Positions 11,290 through 21,871 of a DNA stretch of 55,728 nucleotides are shown one piece after another (the first letter of the stretch is position 1; each line of letters begins with the position of its first letter). A program made the position numbers and the translations under genes. The stretch covers positions 1-55,728 of the forward strand of contig KV919176.1 of the NCBI GenBank assembly GCA_002049455.2. The letters run 5' to 3'. Source of the DNA: Porphyra umbilicalis (Eukaryota; Rhodophyta; Bangiophyceae; Bangiales; Bangiaceae). The notes under the pieces are model-generated. The model made no database searches, was not told where the DNA came from, and worked only from the letters and a program-made list of their open reading frames with translations.

Positions 11290-11660
11290 CTAGTGCGGCA
11301 TGTGCTGGTGTGCGTCGATGCGCGGGGGCTCCGTGTAGTGAGCGGCGCCGTCTTCGTGCTGGCTGGTGCTGATGCGGTCTTGATGGAGCGCGGCGTCTTG
11401 CTCGAGCGCGGCGTCTCGCTTGTGCTCGTGCTTTCTGCTCTGCATGTCCTCCCCGTCGTGGTTAAGTACGCGGTCGTGGTGTTGCCCTATGTCGCCGTTA
11501 CCCCTGTGCCCCCTATCGTGGGCGTCGCTGTCGTCGTGCTGGCTCGCACTGACGCGGCTGCGCTGGGGCGTGGCGCCATGCTTGTGTTCGTGCTTTTGTT
11601 TTTCTCTTCCTCTCTGTCGTGGTTGGCGAACCCATCGTGGAGCTGTTCGGTGACGCCGCC
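11290..11660. repeat. Degenerate GTCGTGCTGG-type tandem repeat
   Basis: Recurrent GGCGTCTTGCTCGAGCGC / GTCGTGCTGGCTCGC-like units give a Val/Leu/Ala-rich plus-strand peptide resembling that of 4430-5060. The units are too diverged for me to fix a period. Confidence 0.4.
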
Positions 11661-12879
11661 ACGCCTTCGCCCCCTCCTGTCGCGTCTTAGCTGTCGGGAT
11701 GCTACTGTCAGTTATGGGTGTGTTGTCGTGCGTCAGGGCTCAGGCGCTGTTGTTATAGTTGTTTGGCGGTGGCTCGACGGTGCGGCCTTGTGCAGCTGGG
11801 CGGCCAGGGGGTTGAGGTCGTGGTGGAGCTCGTCCGCACTACACTGTAATCACGGTGTGTGTTGCGGGCCTTTTGCTGATACTGTCCGGCGTGCACCCCC
11901 GGTCGCTCATCAATGTACATACATATATGCTGTTAATTTCCACAACGAAACCACCCGTGTATCAAAGTACCATTCCATCCGTGCAATGCAGACGCCTTGA
12001 AAAGAGAGCAGTGCAGTCCTGTGGCTGCGTGATCTTCGGTGTTGCACAGCCTTGCCTGGAGGGATCAAGAAACCGAGGCGGGTGAGAGAACAGAAAATAC
12101 AGGAGAGATAGGCAAGGCACAATGACCACCAAAACAACAAAGAGGTCGACGTGGTCTCAGGAAAGACAGGTGCTGACGTTGCAAGGAAAGCGTGGCTTAG
12201 AAGTTTGTACATATGTTCACAGAGGCGCTCCCGTTGTCAGAAGTGGGAGTCGCAACGGCGCAACACCAGGTAGAGCATGATCGTGCCAGGCGGAGCCCGC
12301 GAGTTTCATCGTCTTGGATCCGTGCAGCGTGTCTCAGATCTGCCTCACTCCGACGATGGCGCGGACGAAGGTGGTGGGGAGGCGGTACCACTGACAAAAG
12401 CGACGGGGTAGGCTGTGACGACGACCGTACAGAGGGTGATGAAAGTGCTGACAAAGGTGGCTCGATAGAGGGCAACCTGAGAGGCGAAAGGGACACGAAC
12501 AATAAAGTGTCGTCCATAGAGCCAATGAGAGGCGAGTCGTGGGATTCGTTCATCCGTAGCCACTCGTTGCTCTGCTGAAAGGCGATCTCCATTGCGGGAG
12601 GCGTCATCCGGGCAATATTTTGACAGATTCATTCCAAAACACGACCGATGCGACTGTTGTGCGGCTGACAGTGCGCATGTCGCAGTCGACGAGGCGGCAG
12701 AAGCGCCTTGGGTACTGAAACGCACATGCCCAAGTCTCTGGACAACTTCACATGCAAATATTTCTCGGACTCTAGACCGCCACTATCCTTGCGTGCCAGT
12801 GTCGCGTCGTCGGATTGGCCTGAAATCGTCTTACTTCCTTTTTGTGACAGGCAGCACCACGAATGTCACTGCACAACGC
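11661..12879. other. No recognisable gene
   Basis: Only short competing ORFs on both strands; no motif or repeat that I can support. Confidence 0.35.
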
Positions 12880-13605
12880 TCAGGCTCGTAGCCGACTTCT
12901 GGAAAAGCGGTAACATGCATCCACGGCAACTCTGACGTGAGCTGCGGCATGCTTCCTCAAGCCACGCATCGAGTGTTCTTCCGACGAAGGACTGGTGGCA
13001 GCGTGAAAAGGCGGATTGTGGAACTCATTGAACCGACGACATATGGGCAGAGGACATCGCAGACGGCATCGGCTGTGTCGTTTGTTCATCATATGCTGGG
13101 TGCGAGTCATGATCGAGTCGAGCCTTGATCTGGTGCTGTCGATCATTGCCTGTAGCCGTTTGTCGAAAGATCGACTTTGCAAATTATAGTAACTGACAAA
13201 TCGACCGTTTTTGGAAGCTGTGTGGCACTTACTCGCATTGGGAGTACAATTATGAAGTCTAGTTAGAGCTCCACCGCCCAAGTGTGATGGCGGTAAGGCC
13301 CTGGTTGTGATTGCTCCCTTTGCCTCCTCAAGAGTTTCTGTTTTGGCGTCCTCGCCTGCTGCCTTAACACCAGTCCAATACCTGCACCGGAAGGCCGACA
13401 CGCTGGCAGGCGTCTGTGGTGCCCTTCTGGCTGTGAGAGCGAAAAAGCGTAATGCTGCAGTGCTGGTCTCCAGCTGGCGTGCTCCAGCCGCTGTTGCCGC
13501 CGGGTCCGCAGCCCGCGACCTCTCCGCCCTCTGCGCCGCGGCAGCCGCGCGGCAGTGGTGACGGCCGTCTGCCCATCGCCTGCTCTGCTCAAACATAAAT
13601 GTCAT
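12880..13605 (-). CDS. Unrecognised 241-aa ORF
   Basis: ATG at 13605, stop at 12880. The N-terminal 110 residues are Ala/Arg/Glu-rich with helical character; the rest is Arg/His/Ser-rich without a known motif. The plus strand is also open over 13307-13561 with an equally plausible peptide, so strand and reality are unsure. It could be one exon of a spliced gene. Confidence 0.2.
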   Translation of the reverse strand: MTFMFEQSRRWADGRHHCRAAAAAQRAERSRAADPAATAAGARQLETSTAALRFFALTARRAPQTPASVSAFRCRYWTGVKAAGEDAKTETLEEAKGAITTRALPPSHLGGGALTRLHNCTPNASKCHTASKNGRFVSYYNLQSRSFDKRLQAMIDSTRSRLDSIMTRTQHMMNKRHSRCRLRCPLPICRRFNEFHNPPFHAATSPSSEEHSMRGLRKHAAAHVRVAVDACYRFSRSRLRA

Positions 13606-13609
13606 CCAA

Positions 13610-15240
13610 GCAGCTTCCGTAACTGCCAGGCGCTCGCTCGCCCTCTTCGCCGCTGCCTTGGCCGCCGCCGCGGTTGTCGGGCCAATGCTGCGGTTCGAAG
13701 CCGACGTGAGTAGCTGCCAAAGACCAGCAATATAACAACAAAGAGAGTGAGAGCAAGGAGCCGCGACCTACAGACGAGGCAGCATTGGGTGCGGCCGACG
13801 CGAGTGCAGGCAGGGAGAAGAACTGGCTTCCAGCTGCAAAAAGATTGTCGGTGTGGCTCTGCGACTGCCTTCGCATTGGTCTTCGCGATGCCAACGCGGC
13901 AAAGCTCGACATGCCATGCGAATTCAACTGAGGTTGTCATGATAGGAAAGAAAAGAAAGTGTGTGCGCAAGCCCAAAAGTATGTGTCTCTAAAGCCGGAG
14001 AGAAGACTTTGAGACCGAGCCGAGAACGAGATCCTATTGGTGGAGGGCACTGTCTTCTCCGCAACGTTGCCTGGAAATTTCCTTAAAGCATTTGCCACGT
14101 GAACGAATGCGGTGATCGAGCACGAATCTTGCATGCAAGGCCGAGCCGAATTGGTCCCGGCAGTGGCGAGCAGGAAAACCAAAATCTCGGGGGCGTGCTC
14201 AGGAGCGCTCTGGTCCGCATGCGCGACACAATCATGGAAAAAGTTTTGCTTGCACCTGGGTGGGTGATTTTCGCTTCGAATCTGCACGGAAGTTCGCATC
14301 GGCGGTGCATGCAGCAGCGTGTCGTTCCGCGGCCCGGTGAAAGCTGGCTGCCAGAACAGTCGGGGACGCACCGCCTACCTGGCACGCCCCCGCCCCCGCC
14401 CCCTCCAACCCCTGCCGCCGAAGTCGGCCAACCCCCCCCCCCCCGGCTGCCGCCGACGCCGGCCCTTGTCGACCCATAGTCGAGAGCGGCGGCGTCATCG
14501 TCAATCAGTCGTTGCGAGCAGCGGTCGTCGGTGACGGGGGCGGCGTCGAAGTCACTGCCGGAGGTGCATCCTCTCTCCCCTCCTCAAATTCTGCGGTTAC
14601 GGCGCGCGGTGGTGCTGCGGCTCGCCATGTCAACCGCTGTCGCTGCGGCTCTGTGGGTGGACCGTGAAGCCTCTACGCAGGCGGCGGCTGCCTATGCCGC
14701 CGCGGCCGGCGTTTTCCTCGTCTGGGCTGCCCCAGTTGCAGCGGTGACAAGTGCCGAAGGCGGCGTGGCGGTCGCCGCCGGCGGTGCACGCTCCCTTTCC
14801 CCCTCGCTGCCCTTCGGCTCTTACGCGCGGTCGTGGTGCGCCTCACCGCGTCGTCTGCCTTCGCGGCGGCTCTCTGAGTCTACGGCAAAGCTGCGGCACG
14901 GGCGGAGGCTGCAGCCACCGACGTGGCCCGCGTGGTTGGTGGGAGCGAGGACGAATGTACTAACAGAGGCTGGTGGGGGCGTGCCTCGAGCAGCCTTGTT
15001 CGCCCCCTCCGCGGCCGCCGTTGCAAGTGCATAAAAAATAATCCATACGCTTTTTGACGTGGCGTAGACCACGCAATAGCGGTGCCTTCCATCAGCGCAC
15101 GCGATGCAGGGATTATAAACGGCGCGAAGGTAAATGGACTACAGCGGGTCTGCAACGTTTTTGCCGCACCCTCCTGCGGCGGCCTCGCGGTCACCTCGAT
15201 TCTGATGTCACAGAAACAATATAAAAAAGAAAGAATACTT
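13610..15240. other. No confident gene; Ala-rich ORFs only
   Basis: 14360-14480 is Pro-coding C-rich DNA. The plus frame 14531-15034 is open for 167 codons with a GTG start and an Ala/Val-rich stretch, but shows no domain. This region lies just downstream of the minus-strand oxygenase gene and may include its 3' UTR. Confidence 0.35.
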
Positions 15241-15246
15241 AAGGCA

Positions 15247-16294
15247 TCAAACCTCACGAGGCAGCGATGTGTGCGCACTGTAGGTAGGGTGCTCGACGTC
15301 CACGTGAAAAGCCAAGTAGATGTGCATGCACCGCTGCAGATTGCGTCCATGCGTGTTGCCAGTCCCCCAGTGCATGAGATCGGCCCGAGCAACAAGAAAA
15401 GAGTCAACCGGGGTGCACACGCGCTCGGGCTCGGGCAATGCAAAGCCCACAACCCCGTCAGCTGAACTGAAGGTGCTTGCCCAAACGTCAATGCATGTAC
15501 TGTCCTAGAAAGAGAAATAAGCAATGAGTAAGAACGCTCTACAACCCCCGTCCTCCTCTACCTCGTATACACCAGTGTCGGCGTGCGCAAGCTGCGCCGG
15601 AGCCCGCGGCATTGTAAGAAACAGATGGGGGAAGACACCCGTGCGCAACGTCCAGCGCGTTGCCAACCCGGGCGGCAACGTCGTCGACGCAGCTGCGAAG
15701 CTCCTTGGAGCGGAGGCCCCTTCCAGCCACAGGGACGTGCCACCGCCCACGATCCGCTTTGTCTTGGAGTGCAATCAACGTCTCGGCACTTTGAGAGTTG
15801 AAAATTGGGCATGCCTTGGACGCCCGCACGCGCCGCGCGCAGCCCCTCACGACGGCCAGCTTCTCAAAAGGGATTGCACCATCCATAAGCACCCAGCCGC
15901 GTCCCTGGGGCCAAAGTGCATCAGGGATAGACACAGGAGAGGTACCAACCAGCGTTGGAGAGGGCGCGGCAGGTGGAGGGGACGCCTCAGCCGACAAGGC
16001 CTCGGCGTCCGCCAACGCTGTATCGAGAGTCCGCGGGATACGGGAGTCCAAGGAGGCAGCGCCTGAGGCAGGGGACGGCGGTGCGCCGACAGGTGGGCAG
16101 TGGCAGCGGCAGCGGTAGCGGGAGTGGGAAACCGCGGCGGGCAGCCCGCCGCGGAAGCCGCGGCGACGATGGTCGGCAGCCGCCGTCCAGCTGCACCGGC
16201 GGCGGGAGCGGGCGACGTAGGGAGGCAAGCAGCAGAGGGGGCCGCAGCCGGTGTTGAAGAAGTGACAGCCGGGGATATCCGGGAAGGTCCCTCT
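15247..16294 (-). CDS. Fe(II)/2-oxoglutarate-dependent oxygenase-like protein, two visible exons, one frame break
   Basis: Reading leftwards, the upstream frame (16294 to about 15630) encodes a Pro/Ala-rich region, then a WVLMDGAIPFEKL-type start of a double-stranded beta-helix domain. The homologous frame changes by +1 at the five-G run 15627-15631. It continues through APAQLAHAD, where His and Asp would be the HxD iron ligands, to GAG at 15562. A 57-nt GT-AG intron (15561-15505) follows. The last exon (15504-15247, phase 0) encodes DLMHWGTGNTHGRNLQR, placing the distal iron His 49 residues after the HxD Asp and an Arg nine residues later. That spacing fits the phytanoyl-CoA/prolyl-hydroxylase-type 2OG oxygenase fold. 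Substrate unknown. The 5' end is not fixed: no ATG precedes the domain in this frame before the TAG at 16295-16297, so an upstream exon is likely. Confidence 0.65.
15505..15561 (-). other. Short spliceosomal intron (57 nt)
   Basis: Minus strand: GAG|GTAGAG donor and TTTCTCTTTCTAG|GAC acceptor, with a pyrimidine tract and a TACTCAT branch-like motif about 25 nt upstream of the acceptor. Removing it joins the HxD segment to the distal-His segment in phase 0. Retention would end translation at the intron's own terminal TAG. Confidence 0.75.
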
Positions 16295-16539
16295 CTAGCA
16301 GGGTCGCGACCAGCAGCGGCGAAGGGCGAACAGCCGCGGTGGCCGTGGTGACGACCGAAGGTGAGGGAACTAGCATGAAAGGTGCGGCCGCGGGGTGCGT
16401 TCGGTTATTGGACGGGCGAGGTGACATCTTCAGCAGGCCAATGGGGGGGGTGAACGGTCGTTCGAGCGAGCGCATCCAATGATGGCGGGGTGTGGACCGC
16501 CGCGGGATCTACAGCGGCAGTCGAGGGCATGGGGAGCCC

Positions 16540-16930
16540 AGTGAGCGTTTGAGAGGAGGGGGCGCTGGCATCAAGGATGAATTTTCAGTCGCCGGGTCCG
16601 ACGATATTGGCATAGGCCTCAATGTCGACGGGCCAGGGGGGGGGCGCGCGGGTGCCGCGTTTGGCACCGTCATCGTCGGGCCAAGCTACACGGGACCAGG
16701 GCGTGCGGTCGATAGGCCAGGGGTAGGGGGCGCGCGTGCCGAGGAGAGCACATGCGGCGCCAGACCACACAATGCGGGCACAGGCCGCCCGGTCGACGGG
16801 TCACGAGAATGGGGCGCGATCGCTGACGTAAGCGTTCCCGGCGCCATGTTCGACAAATCGGGCGGTGCGCGCGTGGTGGACGAGCAGGGGGTGGAAGGGG
16901 GGGGGAGGAAAGGGGCGGGGGGGTGTTAAG
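16540..16930. repeat. 84-bp tandem repeat, four diverged units
   Basis: GTCGACGGGCC-like markers at 16624, 16708 and 16792 are exactly 84 bp apart, with a fourth related unit (GTGGACGAG) at 16876. The unit is 28 codons, so the plus frame from ATG 16492 to 16929 reads four related Gly-rich peptides with a core G-x-G-R-x-V-D. Whether this 145-aa frame is translated is open. Confidence 0.65.
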
Positions 16931-17601
16931 AGGGCGCGGGGAGAGGCGGAGCGGCGCACGTGAGTAGCCGGGGGTGGCGCGACGGGGGTACCAGCAAGCA
17001 GTGGGGCAATCCAAGAAGCCGCAGCAGGCAAGTGGGCGCCGGATGTCCACCCCCCCACCCTCCGCGAGTGGATAGAAGCCGACGGAGACGAGCCGCCCGT
17101 CTTTGCCCCTTTCGCTTGGTCTTTGCCGCTGGCCGGCGCTCCATGTTTCGACTCGGCGCCGGTCCGGGGGCGCTTGCCCCCACGCTTGATGTGCCTGGCG
17201 GGATTGCGCTTCCCAGCGCGGCTGCTGCGGCGCTCGCCGCCGCTGTGGCTCCGGCGACCGCTGCGATGCGACAACGCCGATGTGGTACCGCTGCTTTGGC
17301 TGCCGTGGATACGGTCGACCGACAAGGAAGTGGAGGTTGGCATCTTGGTGCGGGTGGGAGGGGAAGCACAGGAGGGAGAGAACTGGGGGTGGCGAGGGAA
17401 GGGTACAAAGGAAACTCGCAGTGGGGTTAATATGGGGCGACGACAACACCAGTGCGCCAAGGATACGACACAAGGTTGCTCGGGACTCATGTTCTGTTTG
17501 CTACGGCGCCACACTTCGAAAGAGATCACCCTCGTGCTCCGCGCCACACGCTGCCCCTCAGTCCCCAGTCCGCTCGTTGCCTTCCAGTCCCTCCTCCACA
17601 C
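16801..17601 (-). CDS. Ser/Arg/Gly/Lys-rich ORF, possible 5' exon of the oxygenase gene
   Basis: The minus strand is open for 266 codons. The middle part (about residues 85-185) is low-complexity, basic and Ser/Arg/Gly-rich, as in disordered regions, and contains an ATG inside the frame. It lies about 500 bp upstream of the oxygenase frame on the same strand, so it could be its N-terminal exon. No domain recognised; it overlaps the 84-bp repeat at its 3' end. Confidence 0.25.
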   Translation of the reverse strand: MWRRDWKATSGLGTEGQRVARSTRVISFEVWRRSKQNMSPEQPCVVSLAHWCCRRPILTPLRVSFVPFPRHPQFSPSCASPPTRTKMPTSTSLSVDRIHGSQSSGTTSALSHRSGRRSHSGGERRSSRAGKRNPARHIKRGGKRPRTGAESKHGAPASGKDQAKGAKTGGSSPSASIHSRRVGGWTSGAHLPAAASWIAPLLAGTPVAPPPATHVRRSASPRALLTPPRPFPPPPFHPLLVHHARTARFVEHGAGNAYVSDRAPFS

Positions 17602-17609
17602 GCTGCTCT

Positions 17610-18320
17610 ACACGCCCTCCACCCCAGGCGTGTGTGCTTAGGATGAGAAGACACTCCAGTTCTCGTTGATGGGCTACGCCGCCTCCGCCCACAGTAGAAG
17701 CGCCCTCCAGCAACCGCCTTTCCCTGACACACGAAAGAGCTCCTTTCGCAATACCCTCTTCGGAACACCACCACAGTTTACGGCAACAGCAAATGATGAT
17801 CACAAGAGAGAGTAGCGTGACCCTGCATCCTGGAGCTGTGGCCAGGGTCATGCCTGGTTCTGGAAAATGTCGTGACTGGGGTCCGCGGAGGGTTGGCATC
17901 GCCCCGGCAGCGGCAGCGATCGACGGAAAGCAGCGATCCGCTGCCTTGCACTCTCCACGGTCATTGACCGCCGGCACATCTGCTGGCCGCACAGCAGGGT
18001 GATACGTGCGATCGGCTCTCGCAACCGCCGGCACCGCCTTAGGCGCATTCACCGACGGCCGCCAGGTGCAGACTGTGTCGCGTTCGCTCGGCTCATGCCG
18101 ACGCCAGCAGACAACCACTGTCGGCTTCCGCAGTCGGTAATGTCAAGCGCCATCCAGCCATGTCATGTGCGAATACAGCGGGGGCGGCAGTGGCGTGCGC
18201 CAGCGTGTTGACATTTGGGGTGGCGCGCGCGCCGTCGGCAGAGCTGCCACGAGACGAACTCGGCGGCCACCACAGTCCCCCGCACCCCCCTGACTCCATC
18301 GAGTGTCCAACGTTGTCTTG
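17610..18320. other. No recognisable gene
   Basis: Short ORFs only, up to the right-arm boundary of the inverted duplication. Confidence 0.35.
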
Positions 18321-18481
18321 GATTATGGATGAGGCTCAGAAAAGGCTCAAATGAGGCTGCCTCTCATATGGCCTGGAAACGCGGCTTTTTTGTGGTGTCT
18401 GGGGCACACCCTCCGAGTTTTCATCGTACGCAGCCGCCGAGTTGGCCCATACGGGAGAGGACTGCTCCGAGTCCAGATCTT
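18321..18481. repeat. About 160-bp segment at the outer edge of the right arm
   Basis: Reverse complement of left-arm 2323-2484, but here abutting the arm end rather than lying inside it. See the left-arm entry. Confidence 0.7.
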
Positions 18482-19939
18482 CTCCCTGGCCTTTAGGACA
18501 GGGTGCTCTCAAAGTGTAGTGATGCACACATATACTTAGATCCAGGGACTTGCTCTCCGTTTCAGAGGAGGCAGTCTGCATTCGTGTCCTCAGGGATCTG
18601 AGGGCGTGTAAGTGTGGGAAAGGTCGCGATGACGCTAAAAGCGAGTGGAGTTACATGGCTGAGAAGGACTGTCCTGCAACCGGGGTCACAGGGCCCGGAC
18701 GGCCCCTGCCCCCCTGACCCCCCCCATTGCCCCGAGGTGCTCCCAGAAACCGTGCGCAGCGACATCCGGGGTTCGACGCGCCCACGATGACCCGCGGGCG
18801 ATCGTGCCTGCGCGCCGGCTTTTGTTGCGGCGGCTCGTCGGCGGTTTTTGACACCATCGAGCGGCGTGGTTAGAGGCGCCCCGTCGCGCGCGGTCGGTCC
18901 CACCAGCCCGCCCGTGCGCCGTGCCGATCGCCCCGTCCGCCGTACGCAGGTGCGCTGCGCGGCGGAGTGACGGCCCCTCCCGTGGGTGTCTCGCGACTCC
19001 GGCGGGCCGCCGCCGCTGCGGTGGCGGCGGCGGCACCCCTCTCCCCGCCCCACGCGCCCCCCGCTACGGCAACGTGACTGTACGTGCCCCCGTGCGCGCT
19101 CGAGGCTATGAAGCCGGCCAGCGTGTCCGGTATCGATGCGTCGCCGAGCGCGCCACCGCCCTGAAGGCCAGGGTATTGCACGCACGGGCCTGGAGTTCTC
19201 AGAAAGAGCAGCCGAGGCCGGGAACATGGTCACAGAGAAGCATCAAAAACAGCCTGAAATGAGGGGAATCGGCTCAATTGAGGCGGCCAGTAGAATAGAC
19301 TCCAGCATCGCTTTTTGAGGACGTCCGGCAGCCAATCCTTTCAGTGTTTGGACACGAATGTGCCACGGGTACACGGCCGTGACCACAAAAGTGTCCCGCT
19401 CAGACGAGGCACGGATTCATATTCTTGTCTGAAAAGCCTGGCCAGGTATCCGTCTCACTCCAATTCTTAGCAGCTGGCCTGTGCTGAAGGATAAATCTCA
19501 TCCCCGCCGGAAAAGAAAAATGTGGCTCGTCTCAGGAGTCTCGCGGGGTCGGGGGTCTTTTCCATTTCCACCACCCCCGGTTGAGGGCGGGACTCCCATT
19601 TACACGCCCGCCTCCCCCCCGCCGGCGGGTTTGCGCCCGCGCTGGCCACCGCCCTGCGCGCGTTGCCGGCCGCCGCCGCCGGGCGGTCGCCGCGCTGCCG
19701 CGCTGCTGGCGGGGCGGGGGAGGGGGGGGGGGTGGACGCGACGGGCGGGAAGCAGGCGGTAGGGAGTTTGGGCGGGGGGGAGGTGGGGTGAGGTGGGGGG
19801 ACCCCCATTGACGCCTCCGCCCGCCCCCCCCCGCCGGCTCGTCTGCGCCGGCGGCCGCCGCCGCCCCGCGGCCGCCGCCGCCCCTCGCCCGCCGCCGGCC
19901 GCCGCCGGGAGATCGCCGCACTCCCGCCCTGCAGGCGGG

Positions 19940-20139
19940 GGGGCTGAGGGTGGGCGATGCGGCGGGGCTGAGGGTGGGCGATGCGGCGGGGCTGAGGGTG
20001 GGCGATGCGGCGGGGCTGAGGGTGGGCGATGCGGCGGGGCTGAGGGTGGGCGATGCGGCTGGGCTGAGGGTGGGCGATGCGGCGGGGCTGAGGGTGGGCG
20101 ATGCGGCTGGGCTGAGGGTGGGCGATGCGGCGGGGCTGG
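19940..20139. repeat. 24-bp tandem array (right arm)
   Basis: About eight copies of the complement of the left-arm unit (GGGCTGAGGGTG/GGCGATGCGGCG), followed by long G runs at 20160-20280 that could form G-quadruplexes upstream of the Cys-rich gene. Confidence 0.9.
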
Positions 20140-20388
20140 TCGGCAGCTGCTGGCGGGTGGGGGGGGGGGGGGGGGCGGGTGGCGGCGGCAGTGGAGCGGG
20201 GGGGGGGGGGCGGGGGGGGGGAGGAGCGGGTCCCCGCCGCATGCTTGCTCTGACACTGCCACGGGAGGGGGGGGGGGGGCGACCCACCGGGGGGGGGTGG
20301 CGCCCGTGGCCGCCCTCGGCGGAGGCTGGCGGCGGGCAGCGGCGGCGGCGGCGGCAGCGTTGGTGGCCGCGGCCGCGGCGGCGGGGGC

Positions 20389-20398
20389 CTACATAAGG
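20389..20398 (+). promoter_or_regulatory. TATA-like element upstream of right Cys-rich gene
   Basis: CTACATAAGG about 165 bp upstream of the ATG at 20561; the sequence between them (GGGGTGAGGGGAGTGGCC and onwards) is conserved in both arms. Core-promoter role is inferred. Confidence 0.35.
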
Positions 20399-20560
20399 CC
20401 TGGCCGGCTGGGGGTGAGGGGAGTGGCCAGAGTTTCCTCACTCAGCCACACCCGCCAGCACACCCGCCGACGACCACGCCCACCATCCCCCTTGCGTCCC
20501 TGCCCGCCCGCGCCTTCTGCCTTTCCTCTCACTCCTCCCTTCCCCACCGCAGCCGCCACC

Positions 20561-21871
20561 ATGATGGCCACCCGCGCCCTGGCCGCCGCCGTCGCGGTGG
20601 CGGCGCTGACGACCGTCGCCGCCGGCGCGACCGTCCCCGCCGACACGCGCGCGGTGGCCACGACCGGCCGCACCTTCTTCTTTGGCGGCGGCCATGGCGC
20701 CCGCTGCGGCGGCTGGTTCCGCTGCCGCTCCCCGTACGTGTGCGAGCACGGGACGTGCAAGACGCGAGCGCCGCCGGTGGTCGCGCCGCGACCGCCGGTG
20801 GTCGTCCAGGTCCACTACCTCGTCGGCCCCGGCGGCTACTGCACCGGCCCGCAGTTCCACTGCCAAACCGGGTACGTGTGCGAGCACGGGACGTGCAAGA
20901 CGCAATCGCCGCTGGGCGGCACGTGTGGGGGCACCACCAACGCCTTTTGCGTCGCCGGCACAACGTGCGAGGGCGGGGTGTGCAAGAGGGCGTCGCCGGT
21001 GGGCGGCACGTGCGGCGGGGTCACCAACGCCTTTTGCGTCGCTGGCGCGTCCTGCGAGGGCGGCGTGTGCGTGAAGGAGTCGCCGCTGGGCGGCACCTGC
21101 GGGGGCACCACCAACGCGGTTTGCGTCGCCGGCACGACGTGCGAGGGCGGGGCGTGCAAGAAGGCGTCGCCGGTGGGCGGCACGTGCGGCGGGGTCACCA
21201 ACGCCTTTTGCGTCGCTGGCGCGTCCTGCGAGGGCGGCGTGTGCGTGAAGGAGTCGCCGCTGGGCGGCACCTGCGGGGGCACCACCAACGCGGTTTGCGT
21301 CGCCGGCACGACGTGCGAGGGCGGTGCATGCAAGAAGGCGTCGCCGGTGGGCGGCACCTGCGGCGGCACCACCAATGCCTTCTGCGCGTCGGGCTCGTCC
21401 TGCAAGGGCGGCGTGTGCCAGAAGGCGTCGCCGCTGGGCGGCACCTGCGGCGGCACCACGAATGCCTTCTGCGCGTCGGGCTCGTTTTGCGAGGGCGGCG
21501 TGTGCGTGAAGGAGTCGCCGCTGGGCGGCACCTGCGGGGGCACCACCAACGCGGTTTGCGTCGCCCGCACGACGTGCGAGGACGGGACGTGCAAGAAGGA
21601 GTCGGCGGTCGGCGGTGAGTGCGGCGGCACCACCAATGCCTTCTGCGCGTCGGGCTCGTTTTGCGAGGGCGGCGTGTGCGTGAAGGAGTCGCCGCTGGGC
21701 GGCACCTGCGGGGGCACCACCAACGCGGTTTGCGTCGCCCGCACGACGTGCGAGGACGGGACGTGCAAGAAGGAGTCGGCGGTCGGCGGTGAGTGCGGCG
21801 GCACCACCAACGCCTTTTGCGTGGCGGGGACGACGTGCCGGCACGGCAAGTGCCGCGGGGACTACTACTAG
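20561..21871 (+). CDS. Cysteine-rich modular secreted protein, complete copy (436 aa)
   Basis: ATG at 20561 sits in GCCGCCACCATGATGG, a good Kozak context; the frame is open further upstream, but that part is the 24-bp array and G-rich DNA, so I reject an earlier start. Residues 1-22 form a signal peptide (Ala/Val-rich core, AAGA cleavage-like end). Two N-terminal modules (about residues 45-70 and 95-125) have four Cys each and are separated by a Pro/Val-rich linker. Eleven 29-residue modules follow (87 bp each), spacing C-x7-C-x5-C-x4-C, alternating two types so the higher-order unit is 58 residues. The product ends CRGDYY then TAG at 21869-21871. No intron is needed. Likely secreted, all 52 module Cys presumably disulfide-bonded; family not recognised. 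It is the divergently oriented twin of the gene at 1-950. Confidence 0.85.
   Translation: MMATRALAAAVAVAALTTVAAGATVPADTRAVATTGRTFFFGGGHGARCGGWFRCRSPYVCEHGTCKTRAPPVVAPRPPVVVQVHYLVGPGGYCTGPQFHCQTGYVCEHGTCKTQSPLGGTCGGTTNAFCVAGTTCEGGVCKRASPVGGTCGGVTNAFCVAGASCEGGVCVKESPLGGTCGGTTNAVCVAGTTCEGGACKKASPVGGTCGGVTNAFCVAGASCEGGVCVKESPLGGTCGGTTNAVCVAGTTCEGGACKKASPVGGTCGGTTNAFCASGSSCKGGVCQKASPLGGTCGGTTNAFCASGSFCEGGVCVKESPLGGTCGGTTNAVCVARTTCEDGTCKKESAVGGECGGTTNAFCASGSFCEGGVCVKESPLGGTCGGTTNAVCVARTTCEDGTCKKESAVGGECGGTTNAFCVAGTTCRHGKCRGDYY

Larger units (their letters stand above)
18483..21510. repeat. Right arm of large inverted duplication
   Basis: Reverse complement of 1-3226 with small indels in C/G runs, lacking the 160-bp insert near 19190. 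The arm may extend past 21510, but its partner would be beyond the window start. Confidence 0.9.

Noticed and set aside
19793..20560. Upstream in-frame extension of the Cys-rich gene (692-aa frame)
   Set aside because: The extension translates the 24-bp array and G runs, starts at GTG, and precedes a good-context ATG followed by a signal peptide.
20836..21849. Long antisense ORFs over the Cys-rich repeats (337 aa minus; similar at 4-675 plus)
   Set aside because: Mirror frames of an 87-bp repeat stay open automatically; the sense frame has the signal peptide and conserved cysteines.
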